NCBI GenBank assembly: GCA_041163745.1
Contig: JBEAQU010000037.1
Span: 1 to 64,000, forward strand
DNA length: 64,000 nucleotides
Direction: 5' to 3'
Source of the DNA: UBA6168 sp041163745
Lineage (GTDB): Bacteria > Bacteroidota > Bacteroidia > Chitinophagales > Saprospiraceae
This document shows, in pieces, positions 22,696 through 32,800 of the stretch (within the stretch, counting starts at the first letter, position 1; every line of letters starts with the position of its first letter). The position numbers were made by a program, and so were the translations under genes. The notes below the pieces were generated by a model. It ran no database searches. It was not told the DNA's origin and saw only the letters and a list, made by a program, of their open reading frames with translations.

Positions 22696-25575
22696 ATGGA
22701 AGAAATCCAGTACATAGGAGAGTTGCACTGGCCGGGCATGCTCGGCCATCTCTCCGTCGTGACGGCGTTCGTCAGCAGCCTGTTTGCGGCTGCGTCCTAC
22801 TTCCTGGCGGTCCGGGAGCAGGAACCTGCGGACAGGGTTCCCTGGCTCCGGTTGGGCAGGATGGGGTTCACCTTGCACAGCGCATCGGTACTTTCTGTCA
22901 TCGGCACCTTGTTCTTCCTGTTGGTCGAGAAGCGATACGAGTATGCGTACGCACAAAAGGTGATATCCGACGACCTGCCGTTCAAATACATCTTCTCCGC
23001 TTTCTGGCAGGAGCAGGAGGGAAGTTTCCTGTTATGGGCCTTCTGGCATGTCGTGCTCGGCCTGGTGCTGATGGGCACGGCCAGGCGTTGGGAAGCACCG
23101 GTCCTGTCCTTGCTGTCGCTGGTGCAGGCGTTCATCCTTTCGATGCTGTTGGGTGTATATCTGACGGACACCTTCAAGATTGGAAGCAATCCGTTTCTGC
23201 TGCTTAGGGACACCCTGGACATACCGCTGTTCAGCAACGCCGACTATGTCAGCCTGCTCAAGGGCAACGGCTTGAACCCCTTGTTACAAAACTACTGGAT
23301 GACCATCCATCCGCCGACCCTGTTCCTGGGTTTCGCCTCCACCGTCGTACCATTCTGTTTCGCCCTGGCAGGATTATGGACGGGAGCCTACAAGGAATGG
23401 ATGCGGCCCGCCCTTCCCTGGGCTTTGTTCAGCGGCGCGATACTGGGTACGGGTATCCTGATGGGTGGGGCCTGGGCATATGAAGCACTTAGTTTCGGGG
23501 GGTACTGGGCGTGGGACCCCGTGGAGAACACCTCCCTGGTCCCTTGGATCACCCTGGTGGCCGGCATACACACCCATCTTGTCGCCCGCCATACGGGCCG
23601 AGCCTTGCGCAGCACGCTCTTTCTGTATATCCTGACATTTCTGTTGGTGCTTTATTCCACATTCCTGACGCGAAGCGGCGTCCTGGGCAGCACCTCCGTG
23701 CATGCCTTCACCGAAATGGGGCTGGAAAACCAACTGCTGCTGTTCATCTGTACCTTTGCGCTGCTTTCCTTCGGCAATCTGGTCCGCCGCTACCGGCAAA
23801 TACCGACGGTCGGGCAGGAGGAGGCGTTGGCTTCCCGTGAGTTCTGGATGATGGTCGGTTCCCTGGTGCTGCTGTTTTCCGCCGTCCTGCTGACAATATC
23901 GACATCCATTCCGGTATTCAACAAGATCGTAGCGTTGTTTCGTCCCGATTTTGCCGGTTTCACCCTGACGGACCCTGTCGCACACCACAACGACTTCCAG
24001 ACATTCCCCGCCATCTTCATCGGACTTTTGTCCGGAACCGGTCTGTTGCTTCGCTATCAGGAGTCCCGATGGTCTTCCCGCCGACCCGTTTTCCTCACGA
24101 TGACTGGCTGGCTGGTGCTCGCTTCCGCCGGGTTCACCGCATTGCTTTCCCTGTGGATCGATTTCTTCCATTTCAGGAACACCTTGGTGGCGTTTGCCGG
24201 AATCTTCGGCGTTCTGGCGAACGTATATTTCCTCGCTTCCATGAAACGAGGGAAATCGGCCCACCTCGGATCCGTGCTTTCACATGTGGGATTCGGCCTG
24301 ATGTTGGTCGGTGTCATCGCTTCCGGGCTCAACAAGCGGAACATCTCTCACAATCCGATGGTGCAGGCCGGCTTGCTGGACGAGGAAATGGTACGCCGGA
24401 ACGTATTGCTCTTCAAGAACAGCCCCTTGTATATGAACGGCTACCGGGTGACCTACCGCAGCGACACCCTGGTCGGCAACCTCCGCAGCTTCCGGGTCGA
24501 CTACGAGGAACTGGATGAAGCCGGCCGCAGGGTCGATTCCTTCACCGTAAATCCTTCGGCCGTGTACAACAACGAGGTGACGGAAGTGGTCGCCTACAAT
24601 CCGGACACCCGCCGCTACATCGACAAGGATATTTTCACGCACATCGCCACCTTGCCTCGCAAGGAGGCCGATTTCAAGTTCGCTCAGGAGGAGGAGACCA
24701 AGCTTCGGTACGATCTGTTCGATGTCGGCATCAGCCCGGTGTATGTGCTGGACACCGTGGTGACCGGGCCAGGGGACTCCACCCTCCTGGGAACCGAAGT
24801 ATTTCTAGCGGGGCTCTCCTACCGGCCGTCCCACCCGGATTACGAGGAGCAAGCAGGCGATTTCGCCGTCGGCGTGACCTTGGGTTTCCGGAAGGATGAT
24901 ACGGTGCATTACGCCACCCCCGTCATTTATCTGCGGGACAAACTATGGGGTTCGCTGCCGGTCCAACTCAACGAGCTGTCCATGAAGGTCCGCCTTCCCG
25001 AAACCGCTTTGTTCAATCTGCTCGAAAAGGAGGAGCAGCTCCGGTATGCATCCCACGACTTCACCGCCGGAATGACCATCCGGCAGGACAGTATGGACAT
25101 CACCTTCACTGGCATCAACAAGACGCCGGCTGTGCAAACCATGGAGGGTGATGTCGCCATCGGCGCCCTGTTCGAGGTCCGACACGCCGCCGATCCCGGA
25201 AGGATGGAAACATTGGAACCGATATTTCTTATCCGGGACGGGCGGATCGTTCCGTCCAAGGATGCCGGCCCGGCATCTGGAATCCACTTGTACCTATCGA
25301 AAATAGACCCTGCCACGGAGACTTTCACCGCGATGGTGGCCACGGAAAGTACCGCGTCGTCCGCCACCTTCAACCTGCCGGTGGAGATTGCCAGGAAGTC
25401 GTATCGGACGGATTACATCGTACTGGAGGCCATCCTTTTTCCGGGCATCAATTTCTTCTGGCTCGGCACGATCCTGATGATGGTCGGACTGACGGTAGGC
25501 ATGGTCCTACGCATCCGGCAGCGCGGTATGCCGTCCGGGTCGACAAGCCCCGGCATGATTCCTCCTTCCACATGA
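22696..25575 (+). CDS. ccmF: Cytochrome c heme lyase, CcmF family (long form)
   Basis: 959 residues, longer than the about 650 of proteobacterial CcmF. About 14 transmembrane segments. The heme-handling WWD-type motif is YWAWDPVENTSLVPW at residues 270-284, in the CcmF style. The region from residue about 570 to 915 is hydrophilic and predicted to lie outside the membrane, before a last helix (NFFWLGTILMMVGLTVGMVL). It attaches heme delivered by CcmE to apocytochrome CXXCH. It follows ccmE by 11 bp and overlaps the next gene by 4 bp (ATGA), so the operon is tight. No ccmA-D or ccmH is visible nearby. Confidence 0.92.
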   Translation: MEEIQYIGELHWPGMLGHLSVVTAFVSSLFAAASYFLAVREQEPADRVPWLRLGRMGFTLHSASVLSVIGTLFFLLVEKRYEYAYAQKVISDDLPFKYIFSAFWQEQEGSFLLWAFWHVVLGLVLMGTARRWEAPVLSLLSLVQAFILSMLLGVYLTDTFKIGSNPFLLLRDTLDIPLFSNADYVSLLKGNGLNPLLQNYWMTIHPPTLFLGFASTVVPFCFALAGLWTGAYKEWMRPALPWALFSGAILGTGILMGGAWAYEALSFGGYWAWDPVENTSLVPWITLVAGIHTHLVARHTGRALRSTLFLYILTFLLVLYSTFLTRSGVLGSTSVHAFTEMGLENQLLLFICTFALLSFGNLVRRYRQIPTVGQEEALASREFWMMVGSLVLLFSAVLLTISTSIPVFNKIVALFRPDFAGFTLTDPVAHHNDFQTFPAIFIGLLSGTGLLLRYQESRWSSRRPVFLTMTGWLVLASAGFTALLSLWIDFFHFRNTLVAFAGIFGVLANVYFLASMKRGKSAHLGSVLSHVGFGLMLVGVIASGLNKRNISHNPMVQAGLLDEEMVRRNVLLFKNSPLYMNGYRVTYRSDTLVGNLRSFRVDYEELDEAGRRVDSFTVNPSAVYNNEVTEVVAYNPDTRRYIDKDIFTHIATLPRKEADFKFAQEEETKLRYDLFDVGISPVYVLDTVVTGPGDSTLLGTEVFLAGLSYRPSHPDYEEQAGDFAVGVTLGFRKDDTVHYATPVIYLRDKLWGSLPVQLNELSMKVRLPETALFNLLEKEEQLRYASHDFTAGMTIRQDSMDITFTGINKTPAVQTMEGDVAIGALFEVRHAADPGRMETLEPIFLIRDGRIVPSKDAGPASGIHLYLSKIDPATETFTAMVATESTASSATFNLPVEIARKSYRTDYIVLEAILFPGINFFWLGTILMMVGLTVGMVLRIRQRGMPSGSTSPGMIPPST

Positions 25576-26396
25576 CGAATGTCCCATACCGCATCAGCCT
25601 GATCGGCGCAGGAAAACTGGCCTGGCACCTCGGTCATCGCTTTGTGGCCACCGGCATGCAAGTAACGCAAGTCTGCAGCCGGCGCGAGTCTGCCGCCCGG
25701 GAGCTGGCATCGCAGCTGAACGCCCAGTCTTGCACGGCATTGGAAGGGGTGAAGGCTGACGTGGACGCCATCATCCTGGCCGTTCCCGACGATGCCATCG
25801 AGTCGGTCGCCGAAAGACTGGCCGCTTCACCTGGCTTCGCCGGACAATTGGTCGTCCATACCTCCGGTGCGACCGGACTCGACATCCTGCAGCGCCATTT
25901 CCGAAGAGCTGGCGTGCTCTATCCGTTGCAAACATTTTCCGGAAAGGAACCGGCCGATTTCCGCGAAATCCCCGTCATCGTGCAAGGAACGGACGAGGAA
26001 GTTGCCGGCTTCCTCCAATCCATGGGCAGCAGGTTATCCTCCCGCTGTGTGCAGTTGGACGAAGAACAACGTCGATTGCTGCACCTGGCGGCTGTTTTCG
26101 TCAACAATTTCACCAATTCGTTGGCGGAGGCTGCCACCGAGATCCTTTCCATCCGTCAGCTGCCCCTTTCGCTGCTTTATCCACTGCTGACCGCCACAGT
26201 GGATAAAATACGGTCAGGGAGCAGTCCACGGGATATCCAGACTGGTCCGGCGACACGGGGGGACAGTGCCACCATGGAACGGCACCGCGCCTATCTTCGG
26301 GACCGTCATCCCCATCTGGAGCCCGTATACAGTCTGTTGTCTTCTTTGATCCGTTTGCAAAAGACGGCTGCACCTCCGGAAATTCCGCCCGGCTGA
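25572..26396 (+). CDS. Rossmann-fold / DUF2520 protein
   Basis: 274 residues. The N-terminal Rossmann domain starts with SLIGAGKLAWHLGHRF (a GxGxxA-like NAD(P) site) and resembles oxidoreductases of the ProC/ketopantoate type. HTSGATGLDIL and GVLYPLQTFS are the characteristic blocks of the family that carries DUF2520 as the C-terminal helical domain. No function is established for these proteins. The start codon overlaps the ccmF stop by 4 bp, so it is translationally coupled to a cytochrome maturation gene; a metabolic link is not known. Confidence 0.88.
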   Translation: MTNVPYRISLIGAGKLAWHLGHRFVATGMQVTQVCSRRESAARELASQLNAQSCTALEGVKADVDAIILAVPDDAIESVAERLAASPGFAGQLVVHTSGATGLDILQRHFRRAGVLYPLQTFSGKEPADFREIPVIVQGTDEEVAGFLQSMGSRLSSRCVQLDEEQRRLLHLAAVFVNNFTNSLAEAATEILSIRQLPLSLLYPLLTATVDKIRSGSSPRDIQTGPATRGDSATMERHRAYLRDRHPHLEPVYSLLSSLIRLQKTAAPPEIPPG

Positions 26397-26441
26397 TGCC
26401 TGTCGTCGAAACCTCCTGCTACCAACCAATTCATCATCCCT

Positions 26442-26726
26442 ATGCGCATCATCGGACATATACCACATCCCGCCATCAAAATAACCGTCTTCAAAATGGA
26501 CAACAGGCTGTCCGTAAAGTTTGAGACAGGCCATTTCGAGCAAACGTACAAGTTCAGGGAACAGGAGGGGCTGCAATATTTCCAGGATGTGGAGCGCCTG
26601 GTGGACGAATCGCTGATGAACATGGTCATCCGGCAGTTTCAGGACATGCAAAGCGTGCGGGAGGCCTGTCTGGACAAGATACCCATGGAGGCGGACTCCC
26701 CGGGGCTTCCGGAAGACATACTCTAG
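26442..26726 (+). CDS. Small conserved protein of unknown function
   Basis: 94 residues, no signal peptide or membrane segment. It begins MRIIGHIPHPAIKITVFKMD and continues with KVSFE-like strands (LSVKFETGHFEQTYKFRE) and a helix, so an alpha/beta fold. From memory, similar short proteins occur in other Bacteroidota, but no function is known to me. Last gene of the ccm run, 45 bp after the DUF2520 gene. Its stop overlaps the convergent udk stop by 4 bp. Confidence 0.75.
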   Translation: MRIIGHIPHPAIKITVFKMDNRLSVKFETGHFEQTYKFREQEGLQYFQDVERLVDESLMNMVIRQFQDMQSVREACLDKIPMEADSPGLPEDIL

Positions 26727-27385
26727 GCCGGAGAAACGTCCGACGGGGTCTCTCGGGTCAGGTGTTGGCGGATGAATCCGGACAAAACAACCAATCCCAT
26801 GTTGAAATCCCGGTTGTTGTTGATGATGAGGTCGGCTTTGTCCATGTATGGTTGGATATATCGTTCGAACGTCGGAAGAACGTGATTTTCATAGCGGTAC
26901 AACACATCATCCAGGGGGTAGTTTCGTTCCACCTGGTCGCGCTTGATACGCCGGATGACTTTCAGGTTCTCCTTTGCGTGGAGGAACACTTTCAGGTCCA
27001 GCAACTTCCGCACTTTCTTATAATGGAACACGAAAATGCCTTCCACTATGATCACCGGTGCAGGCAACAGCCGGATGACCGCCGGTTTCTTTTCGGCATT
27101 GTTGAAAGTATATTCCATTCGCTCGACCGGTTTGCCTTGCATGAGATCCATGATGTCTCTGACCATGGCCACCTTGTCGATCGAATCAGGCCGGTCGAAA
27201 TTCCGGATGCCTTGTGCATCGACATCCTGTTGTTCCCTCGGCTTGTAGAAATCATCCTGGGAAACGATGCAAACCTGCTCCAATGGAAATTGGCTGCGCA
27301 GGGCCTTGATGAGAGAAGTCTTTCCAGAGCCACTGCCTCCGGTGATACCAATGATTAGTGGTTTGCTCATTTGTTCAGAAGCCAT
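26723..27385 (-). CDS. udk: Uridine kinase
   Basis: 220 residues from the ATG giving MASEQMSKP; the ATG at 27370 (MSKPLIIG) is equally possible. It phosphorylates uridine and cytidine in pyrimidine salvage. P-loop GITGGSGSGKTSL, then VSQDDFYKP (substrate-binding Asp-Asp-Phe-Tyr), NFDRPDSID and the lid region RRIKRDQVERN are the family motifs. A longer start at 27424 is rejected because the TACTTTTG promoter box at 27412-27419 lies within it. Confidence 0.93.
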   Translation of the reverse strand: MASEQMSKPLIIGITGGSGSGKTSLIKALRSQFPLEQVCIVSQDDFYKPREQQDVDAQGIRNFDRPDSIDKVAMVRDIMDLMQGKPVERMEYTFNNAEKKPAVIRLLPAPVIIVEGIFVFHYKKVRKLLDLKVFLHAKENLKVIRRIKRDQVERNYPLDDVLYRYENHVLPTFERYIQPYMDKADLIINNNRDFNMGLVVLSGFIRQHLTRETPSDVSPA

Positions 27386-27411
27386 GGCGGCGTATGCTGG
27401 ATTGTTCGATG

Positions 27412-27419
27412 CAAAAGTA
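27412..27419 (-). promoter_or_regulatory. -7 element (TACTTTTG) of udk
   Basis: Exact TAnnTTTG match on the minus strand, 27 bases before the chosen ATG. Confidence 0.5.
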
Positions 27420-27524
27420 ATCATTGTAAGGATTAATCATACCCATGGTGCCCCCTGGTGCTGAGCGATGCTTATCCGAACAAAAGGGAAGGAATCGGCT
27501 TATCCAACTTAGCACAATCCTGGT

Positions 27525-27532
27525 TATATTTG
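27525..27532 (+). promoter_or_regulatory. -7 element (TATATTTG) before the 27623 gene
   Basis: Exact TAnnTTTG match about 90 bases before the ATG. Confidence 0.5.
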
Positions 27533-27622
27533 CAAAAAGGGATGGAAAGCGTCGGTTCGTTCCGGTTATCCGACGGAACGAGCTAGCGCACCGTTGTCTT
27601 AGACCTCATCAAACCAAAACCG

Positions 27623-28441
27623 ATGAAAAAGATCATCCTGGTCCTCTCATTGACCTGGCTGTCTCCAGCCTATGCGCAATATCGAATGCCGGACGGAATC
27701 AGCCCGGGGACGGGCGCATCCAATCCGGCGGTTTCCACCCTGAACCCGCTGCATGGCAATCCGGCGGCCCTGCCTGTGCACGAAGGCACCGCCTGGATGA
27801 TTGCGGCAGGCAAGCAGTATGTGGTCAGCGGGCTGTACAGCCTCAAGCTGGCCATTTCAAGGCCTGTCGGTCGGATGCGGGTGGCGAGCAGCTTTGAGCG
27901 GCACGGTTACCGGGATTTCATTTCGCAGCAGTGGGGGCTTTGGTTTGCCCGGACTATCAGCGAACGTTTGCAAGGGGGTATCAAACTGATTCTCCTGGAT
28001 AGGAAATTCCCCGGCACTATCCGAAAAGGAAATCCCGGCTGGGAAATCGGTCTGCTTGGCAAGGTGTTGCCAAGGTGGCGTTTCGGTCTGCACGTCATCG
28101 GGTACCATGCCATCCGGTCAGGAGAGCCCGATGGCACCGGTTTGTTCGGTAGTATATCGCAAGGTATGCACTGGGAAATCGGTACACAACTCGACCTTTA
28201 TCTTGGTGCCCGCTTGTCTCCGGAAAACGGAATATCCTGGTTCGGTGGCATTGTATATGCAATCGACGAAAAAACAGACCTGAAGCTGGGACTCGCCGGG
28301 TCACCCATGCAACCCGGGATCAGCGTCGGGCACCGTTTGTCCCGACAGGCCGTACTGGACCTCGGCAACCGTTACCACCCGGTGCTAGGCATGTCCCCTG
28401 CCTTGACCTTCAGCAACCGGCCAATGCTTAACAGCAACTGA
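27623..28441 (+). CDS. Predicted outer-membrane beta-barrel protein (unknown role)
   Basis: 272 residues with a clear signal peptide (KKIILVLSLTWLSPAYAQ). The mature part opens with SNPAVSTLNPLHGNPAALP, similar to the start of PorV/UPF0164-like barrels (NPAG/A-L). It continues as alternating polar and hydrophobic stretches (LQGGIKLILLDRK, RFGLHVIGYH, IGTQLDLYLGARL) that fit beta-strands of a small barrel. No T9SS tail. It has its own promoter-like box and is followed by NUDIX and DUF4442 genes on the same strand. Function not assignable. Confidence 0.65.
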   Translation: MKKIILVLSLTWLSPAYAQYRMPDGISPGTGASNPAVSTLNPLHGNPAALPVHEGTAWMIAAGKQYVVSGLYSLKLAISRPVGRMRVASSFERHGYRDFISQQWGLWFARTISERLQGGIKLILLDRKFPGTIRKGNPGWEIGLLGKVLPRWRFGLHVIGYHAIRSGEPDGTGLFGSISQGMHWEIGTQLDLYLGARLSPENGISWFGGIVYAIDEKTDLKLGLAGSPMQPGISVGHRLSRQAVLDLGNRYHPVLGMSPALTFSNRPMLNSN

Positions 28442-28493
28442 CCGTCCACTTCCATCAGCCGGCGGAATACTGCTTCGACAAATACACCGAACC

Positions 28494-29111
28494 ATGCACA
28501 TGGAAAACCCTTGGGAAACCATTTCTCAGGAACAAGCTTATGAAAACCCATGGATCCGACTTAGTCACCGGCAGGTCATCACCCCCTCCGGAAAGGAGGG
28601 AATCTACGGCGTTGTCCACTTTAAGAACAGGGCTGTCGCCATTGTGCCGGTGGATACGGATGGCTTCACCTGGTTGGTCGGCCAATATCGGTACACCCTG
28701 GAATCGTACAGTTGGGAGGTCCCGGAGGGAGGTGCCCCGGCCGACGAGTCGCCATTGGCAGCCGCAAAACGAGAGTTGGCGGAAGAAACCGGAATACACG
28801 CCTGTAACTGGACGGATCTTGGCAAGGTCCATCTCTCCAATTCCGTGACGGACGAAACCGGCCATATTTTCCTCGCGACCGGATTGCAATTCGGGCCTCC
28901 CTCCCCGGAGGAGACGGAAGCGTTGCACCTGCGCAGGCTCCCACTTTCGGAGGCTGTCCGTATGGCATTGGACGGAGATATCACGGACTGCCTGTCCATC
29001 GCCGCGTTGCTGAAGGTTCACTTTCTGCATATTTCCGGCGGCATCAGCTTCCATGCCGGACCCGTTGATCGATCACAAGAGCCCACCGATTTCGGCAGCC
29101 TGCTTAGCTGA
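28494..29111 (+). CDS. NUDIX hydrolase (ADP-ribose pyrophosphatase-like)
   Basis: 205 residues. The NUDIX box GGAPADESPLAAAKRELAEE starts at residue 79 and continues TGI, matching Gx5Ex7REUxEExGU, so the metal-binding helix is intact. The region before it (WLVGQYRYTLESYSWEVPEG) is typical of ADP-sugar pyrophosphatases. It hydrolyses a nucleoside diphosphate linked to another moiety; the substrate is not certain. The last 25 residues past the fold are unusual and of low complexity. It starts 52 bp after the barrel gene. Confidence 0.9.
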   Translation: MHMENPWETISQEQAYENPWIRLSHRQVITPSGKEGIYGVVHFKNRAVAIVPVDTDGFTWLVGQYRYTLESYSWEVPEGGAPADESPLAAAKRELAEETGIHACNWTDLGKVHLSNSVTDETGHIFLATGLQFGPPSPEETEALHLRRLPLSEAVRMALDGDITDCLSIAALLKVHFLHISGGISFHAGPVDRSQEPTDFGSLLS

Positions 29112-29168
29112 CACGGTAACAGCCATTGCAGCCTTACAGGGCACACCTGGCGGCAGTACACAAAAAAA

Positions 29169-29199
29169 TTTGGCAACCTTGGAATAATGCATATATTTG
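29169..29199 (+). promoter_or_regulatory. Consensus Bacteroidota promoter before the DUF4442 gene
   Basis: TTTG (29169-29172), 19 bases, TATATTTG (29192-29199): an exact match to the TTTG-N19-TAnnTTTG pattern of the primary sigma factor in this phylum. Transcription should begin near 29205. Confidence 0.7.
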
Positions 29200-29208
29200 C
29201 CAATTATT

Positions 29209-29289
29209 ATGCTTACCCAAGCAAGTTCCAAACGTATAAACACAATCAGACCCGCCAAAAGGAAAACAACGGTCCCCAAACGAAAGTGA
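29209..29289 (+). CDS. 26-codon basic upstream ORF (speculative)
   Basis: ATG at 29209 to TGA at 29287-29289, just after the predicted transcription start of the DUF4442 mRNA and in the same frame as that gene. The peptide has nine Lys/Arg in 26 residues. It may be a real leader peptide, or just the open stretch of a 5' UTR; nothing but position and composition supports it. Confidence 0.2.
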   Translation: MLTQASSKRINTIRPAKRKTTVPKRK

Positions 29290-29337
29290 AACAATCTACA
29301 TTCTTTTTTATCCCCGGAAACGTTCAATCCCAAAGTC

Positions 29338-29835
29338 TTGAGCTTACCGGAAAGTGGTCTTGAGTTCCTGCGTGACATACGCAGTCCCTGGAAAGTACGA
29401 TTATTCTTCCTTACCAAACTTCCTACCGCCCTGTGGTGGGGTATCAAAGTTACATCACTCAGTACGGCGGGCGCCAGTGTCACGATTCCTTACTCCTGGC
29501 GGACGACCAATCCCTTCCGTTCCATTTATTTCGCTGCTTTGTGTGGCGCCGGCGAATTGTCCACCGGCATGCTGGTTGCGCTGGCTGTAAATTGTACCGC
29601 TCCGGTCTCGATGTTGGTCATCCGTCAGCAATCCGAATTTCATAAGAAAGCGAAGGGACGGATACACTTCCAATGTCAGGACGGCCCAATAGCCATGGGT
29701 GCTGTTCGACGAGCGGTCGAATCCGGAACCCCGCAGGAGTTCACCTTACGGACGGAGGGTAGGGATGCCTCAGGGGCCTTGGTGGTCGCCATGGCGTTCA
29801 CCTGGTCTGTGAAAGCCCGTGTGCAAACCTCCTGA
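29338..29835 (+). CDS. DUF4442 hotdog-fold (thioesterase-like) protein
   Basis: 165 residues. It matches the DUF4442 family, hotdog-fold relatives of PaaI/YiiD-type acyl-CoA thioesterases. Conserved features are WKVRLFFLTKLPTALWWGIK, then VTIPYSWRTTNPFRSIYFAA and GELSTGMLVA. The ending AFTWSVKAR is the last beta-strand of the fold. No ATG exists between the in-frame stop at 29287-29289 and the conserved region; the only usable start is TTG at 29338, giving a normal N-terminus. Substrate unknown. It is convergent with the CHU_C protein, 6 bp apart. Confidence 0.85.
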   Translation: MSLPESGLEFLRDIRSPWKVRLFFLTKLPTALWWGIKVTSLSTAGASVTIPYSWRTTNPFRSIYFAALCGAGELSTGMLVALAVNCTAPVSMLVIRQQSEFHKKAKGRIHFQCQDGPIAMGAVRRAVESGTPQEFTLRTEGRDASGALVVAMAFTWSVKARVQTS

Positions 29836-29841
29836 GACCGC

Positions 29842-32800
29842 TCAGCGCAACAGCGTCACCTCCCCCCGGATGATTTCCTGTTTTCCGTTGATGAAAAGTA
29901 ACCGCCCCACCCAGGTATAGACGCCGGCCGGTAATTCCTTTCCCCGGAAGCGGCCGTCCCACCAGTTTGTCCCGGTTGCGTTGTCGAGGTCGTTCGCCAA
30001 GTGGAACACCTGGTTTCCCTGTCGGTCGAAAATGTCAAAGCGGAGGATGGCGTCCACCTCCTTTCCTGGGAATGGCTTCAAAGTGTCGTTGATACCATCT
30101 CCATTGGGACTGAAGACATTAGGTATGAAGAGCCTTCGCCTGTTCATGACGGAGATGGTAAGGGACGTACGTGCGGAGCAACCGAAATCATCTGTTGCGG
30201 TGATGGCGTACACTATGTCGCGGGTAGGGCGGACGACAGGATCCATGCAATCCGAGCAGGAAAGGAAATCGGTGGGATCCCAAGCAATGGACAGGTCGGC
30301 CTGGTTGACCAGTACTGCCAGCTGTGCTTCCTCCCCCAAGTCCAATTGGATCGGCGGTCCCGCATCCACCTCGACATCGAGGGTACCTTCGACAACCGCC
30401 TGGAAAGATCGGATACAGCCGAATGCGTCCTGTACAAAATAGAACTGTACACCAACGGTGTACCCCGACAATACCGGATCGTCTGAAAAAGACAGTCCGT
30501 CCCGACTGAAACGGAAAGGGGGCCACCCCCCGTTGACCTGATCGACATGGACCACACCTGCATCGGGGGGGTCGAAGCAGGTGACGGTGTTGGAGGATGC
30601 GAATGCAAACAGGGAATCCGGTTGCGGAACTTCGACAGATAAAGTGGCGGTGCAACCGAGGGTATTGGAGACCGTCAGTACATAAACGCCGGCTGTCAGC
30701 CCGGAACGGCTACTGTCGGTCGAACCGTTTTCCCACAGGAAAGTGAAAGGGCCGTCCGGACCGGCGGCGGTACCGACTACCGCACCGGAAGCCTCTCCAT
30801 GGCAAATGACCGGAGAGAGCAGTTCCGCATCCGCGGTGACAGGCAATTGGGGTGCCGGCAAAACAACCTGACCCGTGCCAGTACAGCCGTCCGCATTGGT
30901 AACGGTAACGGAATAGATGCCTTGCGGCAGCCCGGCGAGCGTATCCCCGGTTTGACCATTGCTCCAGACCGAAAAGATAGGCGAGTCGTTCGCCGTGGCC
31001 GCCAGCACGCCATCATTCCCACCGAAGCAGGAAACAGCACGCAGCACCAATGCATCGACCAGGAAAGCCTCCGGAGAGGCCACTGCAAGGTCGAATGTGG
31101 CGGAGCATGCGTTCCCGTCCGTTACGGAAAGTGTATATTCACCTGCGCAGAGATTGTCAAGGGCCGGCGAATTTCCGCCGTTCGACCAGGCAAAAGACAG
31201 CAAACCGGTGCCGCCTTGTATCGTCGCATCGAGCGCACCGTCGCAGAACCCGAAGCAGGTTGCGTCATGTACAAACAGGTCCGTCAGGTCGATGGGATCC
31301 GGTTCACCAATCTGAACGGAGAAGCTGGTGTCGAAGAAGGCGTCCGTCACCTGGACATCGTACCAACCGGCGGCCAGACCGGTGGCCGCTTCCATCCAGA
31401 TTCCGTCCGACGGAATCGAACCGGTGGTGGAGAAACCGCCCGACCCTGACACGATCTGGAACTGATAAGGCGGCACACCCCCTGACAGCTGCAGCGACAG
31501 CGTCGCATCGTATCCGCCGGCACATCCTGGCTCCACCACGTTGACAAGTGGCTGGAGCGCGATGAGGAAAGGCATGGTCCAACAGGTGTCCGCCGTACAG
31601 CCCGTACCGTCCGTTGCCGAGACACAATAGAAAGCACCGCCTTGCAAGCCGGTTGCGGAAGGTCCCTGGCTTCCGTCGGACCAGCCGACGGAAAAAGTAC
31701 CGGACCCACCCGAAGGCAGCACCTGGACCGACCCTGCCGTATTGCCGGGGCCGACACCTTGCTGCAGGATCTCGAGGTTGAGATGTACAGGCGGAAGAAC
31801 GGTGAGGTCCGTCAGGACGACGCTGTCACACCCCCCGGGCAGTGCCAGGGTGTCCGAAAAGAAGCCGGAGACCGTATGAATAGTCGAGCCGACGTTCAGG
31901 CTGTCACCGGCGCACAGGACGACCGTTTGGGTGCTGACCGGTGTTTCATTCCCTGCGTCCGAAACCGTGACCAGGAAATTACCGGCATTGAGTTGGCTGA
32001 CGGCGCCGTCCACCTGCAGGAAATAAGGCCTTCCCGATTCAAGACAATGCACTTCCATGGATTCATCGAGGTCGGTGGCGGTATGCTGGCTGACGACCTC
32101 GGTGAAAATGCCGGTACAGGAATCGTTATCGGATGTATAGAGGGCGATTTGCAGGCCGATGGGATCCACCAGGGTGTCGCTGACCGCGGAGATGAGCACA
32201 TGGCCCGAAGGAGGCGCATCGAAGGAGAACCAGACAGCGCGTTGTACGCCGAAGGCGGCGGCCGGTTCCGCGTCCAGGTTGCCGGAGCAACGGTTGGAGC
32301 GGAGGGTCTGTGTCGACACAGACCCGTCCGGGGGAATGCTGCCGAGGAATTCGGCGTCACACTTGAATTCCGCGGCTTCCGGGATATCCGGGTCGGTGAG
32401 GGTCAGTCCGAAAAAACCGTCGAGTTCGTCGGCGGAGTCCGTTACGCCGTCGACGAGCACGAAATAGGTCGTATTGGGTTCCGGGCAACCGAGCACGACG
32501 AATTCGTCCCAATCGGTGGGATCGTGGTTTTGCGCGAGGAAAGTGAAATTACCGTCGCAGCCGTTGTTGTCGGAGCCGAAGACGCCGACCTGCAGGTTGA
32601 CACCGTCTCCCAGTCCGGAGGGATCGGAAAAGGCCTGCAGGTAAATCTGCGAGCCGACGGTATTGCCAGTGGTGAAGGAGAACCAAACCCCCATGTTGTT
32701 GACCCAGAAGTTACCGAAGGTGCCCGGGTCGGGATCGCCGACATTGGTGGCGCAGAGGTTGTTGAAGATGCTGGTATCACCCAGTCCCAGGGTGCCGCCG

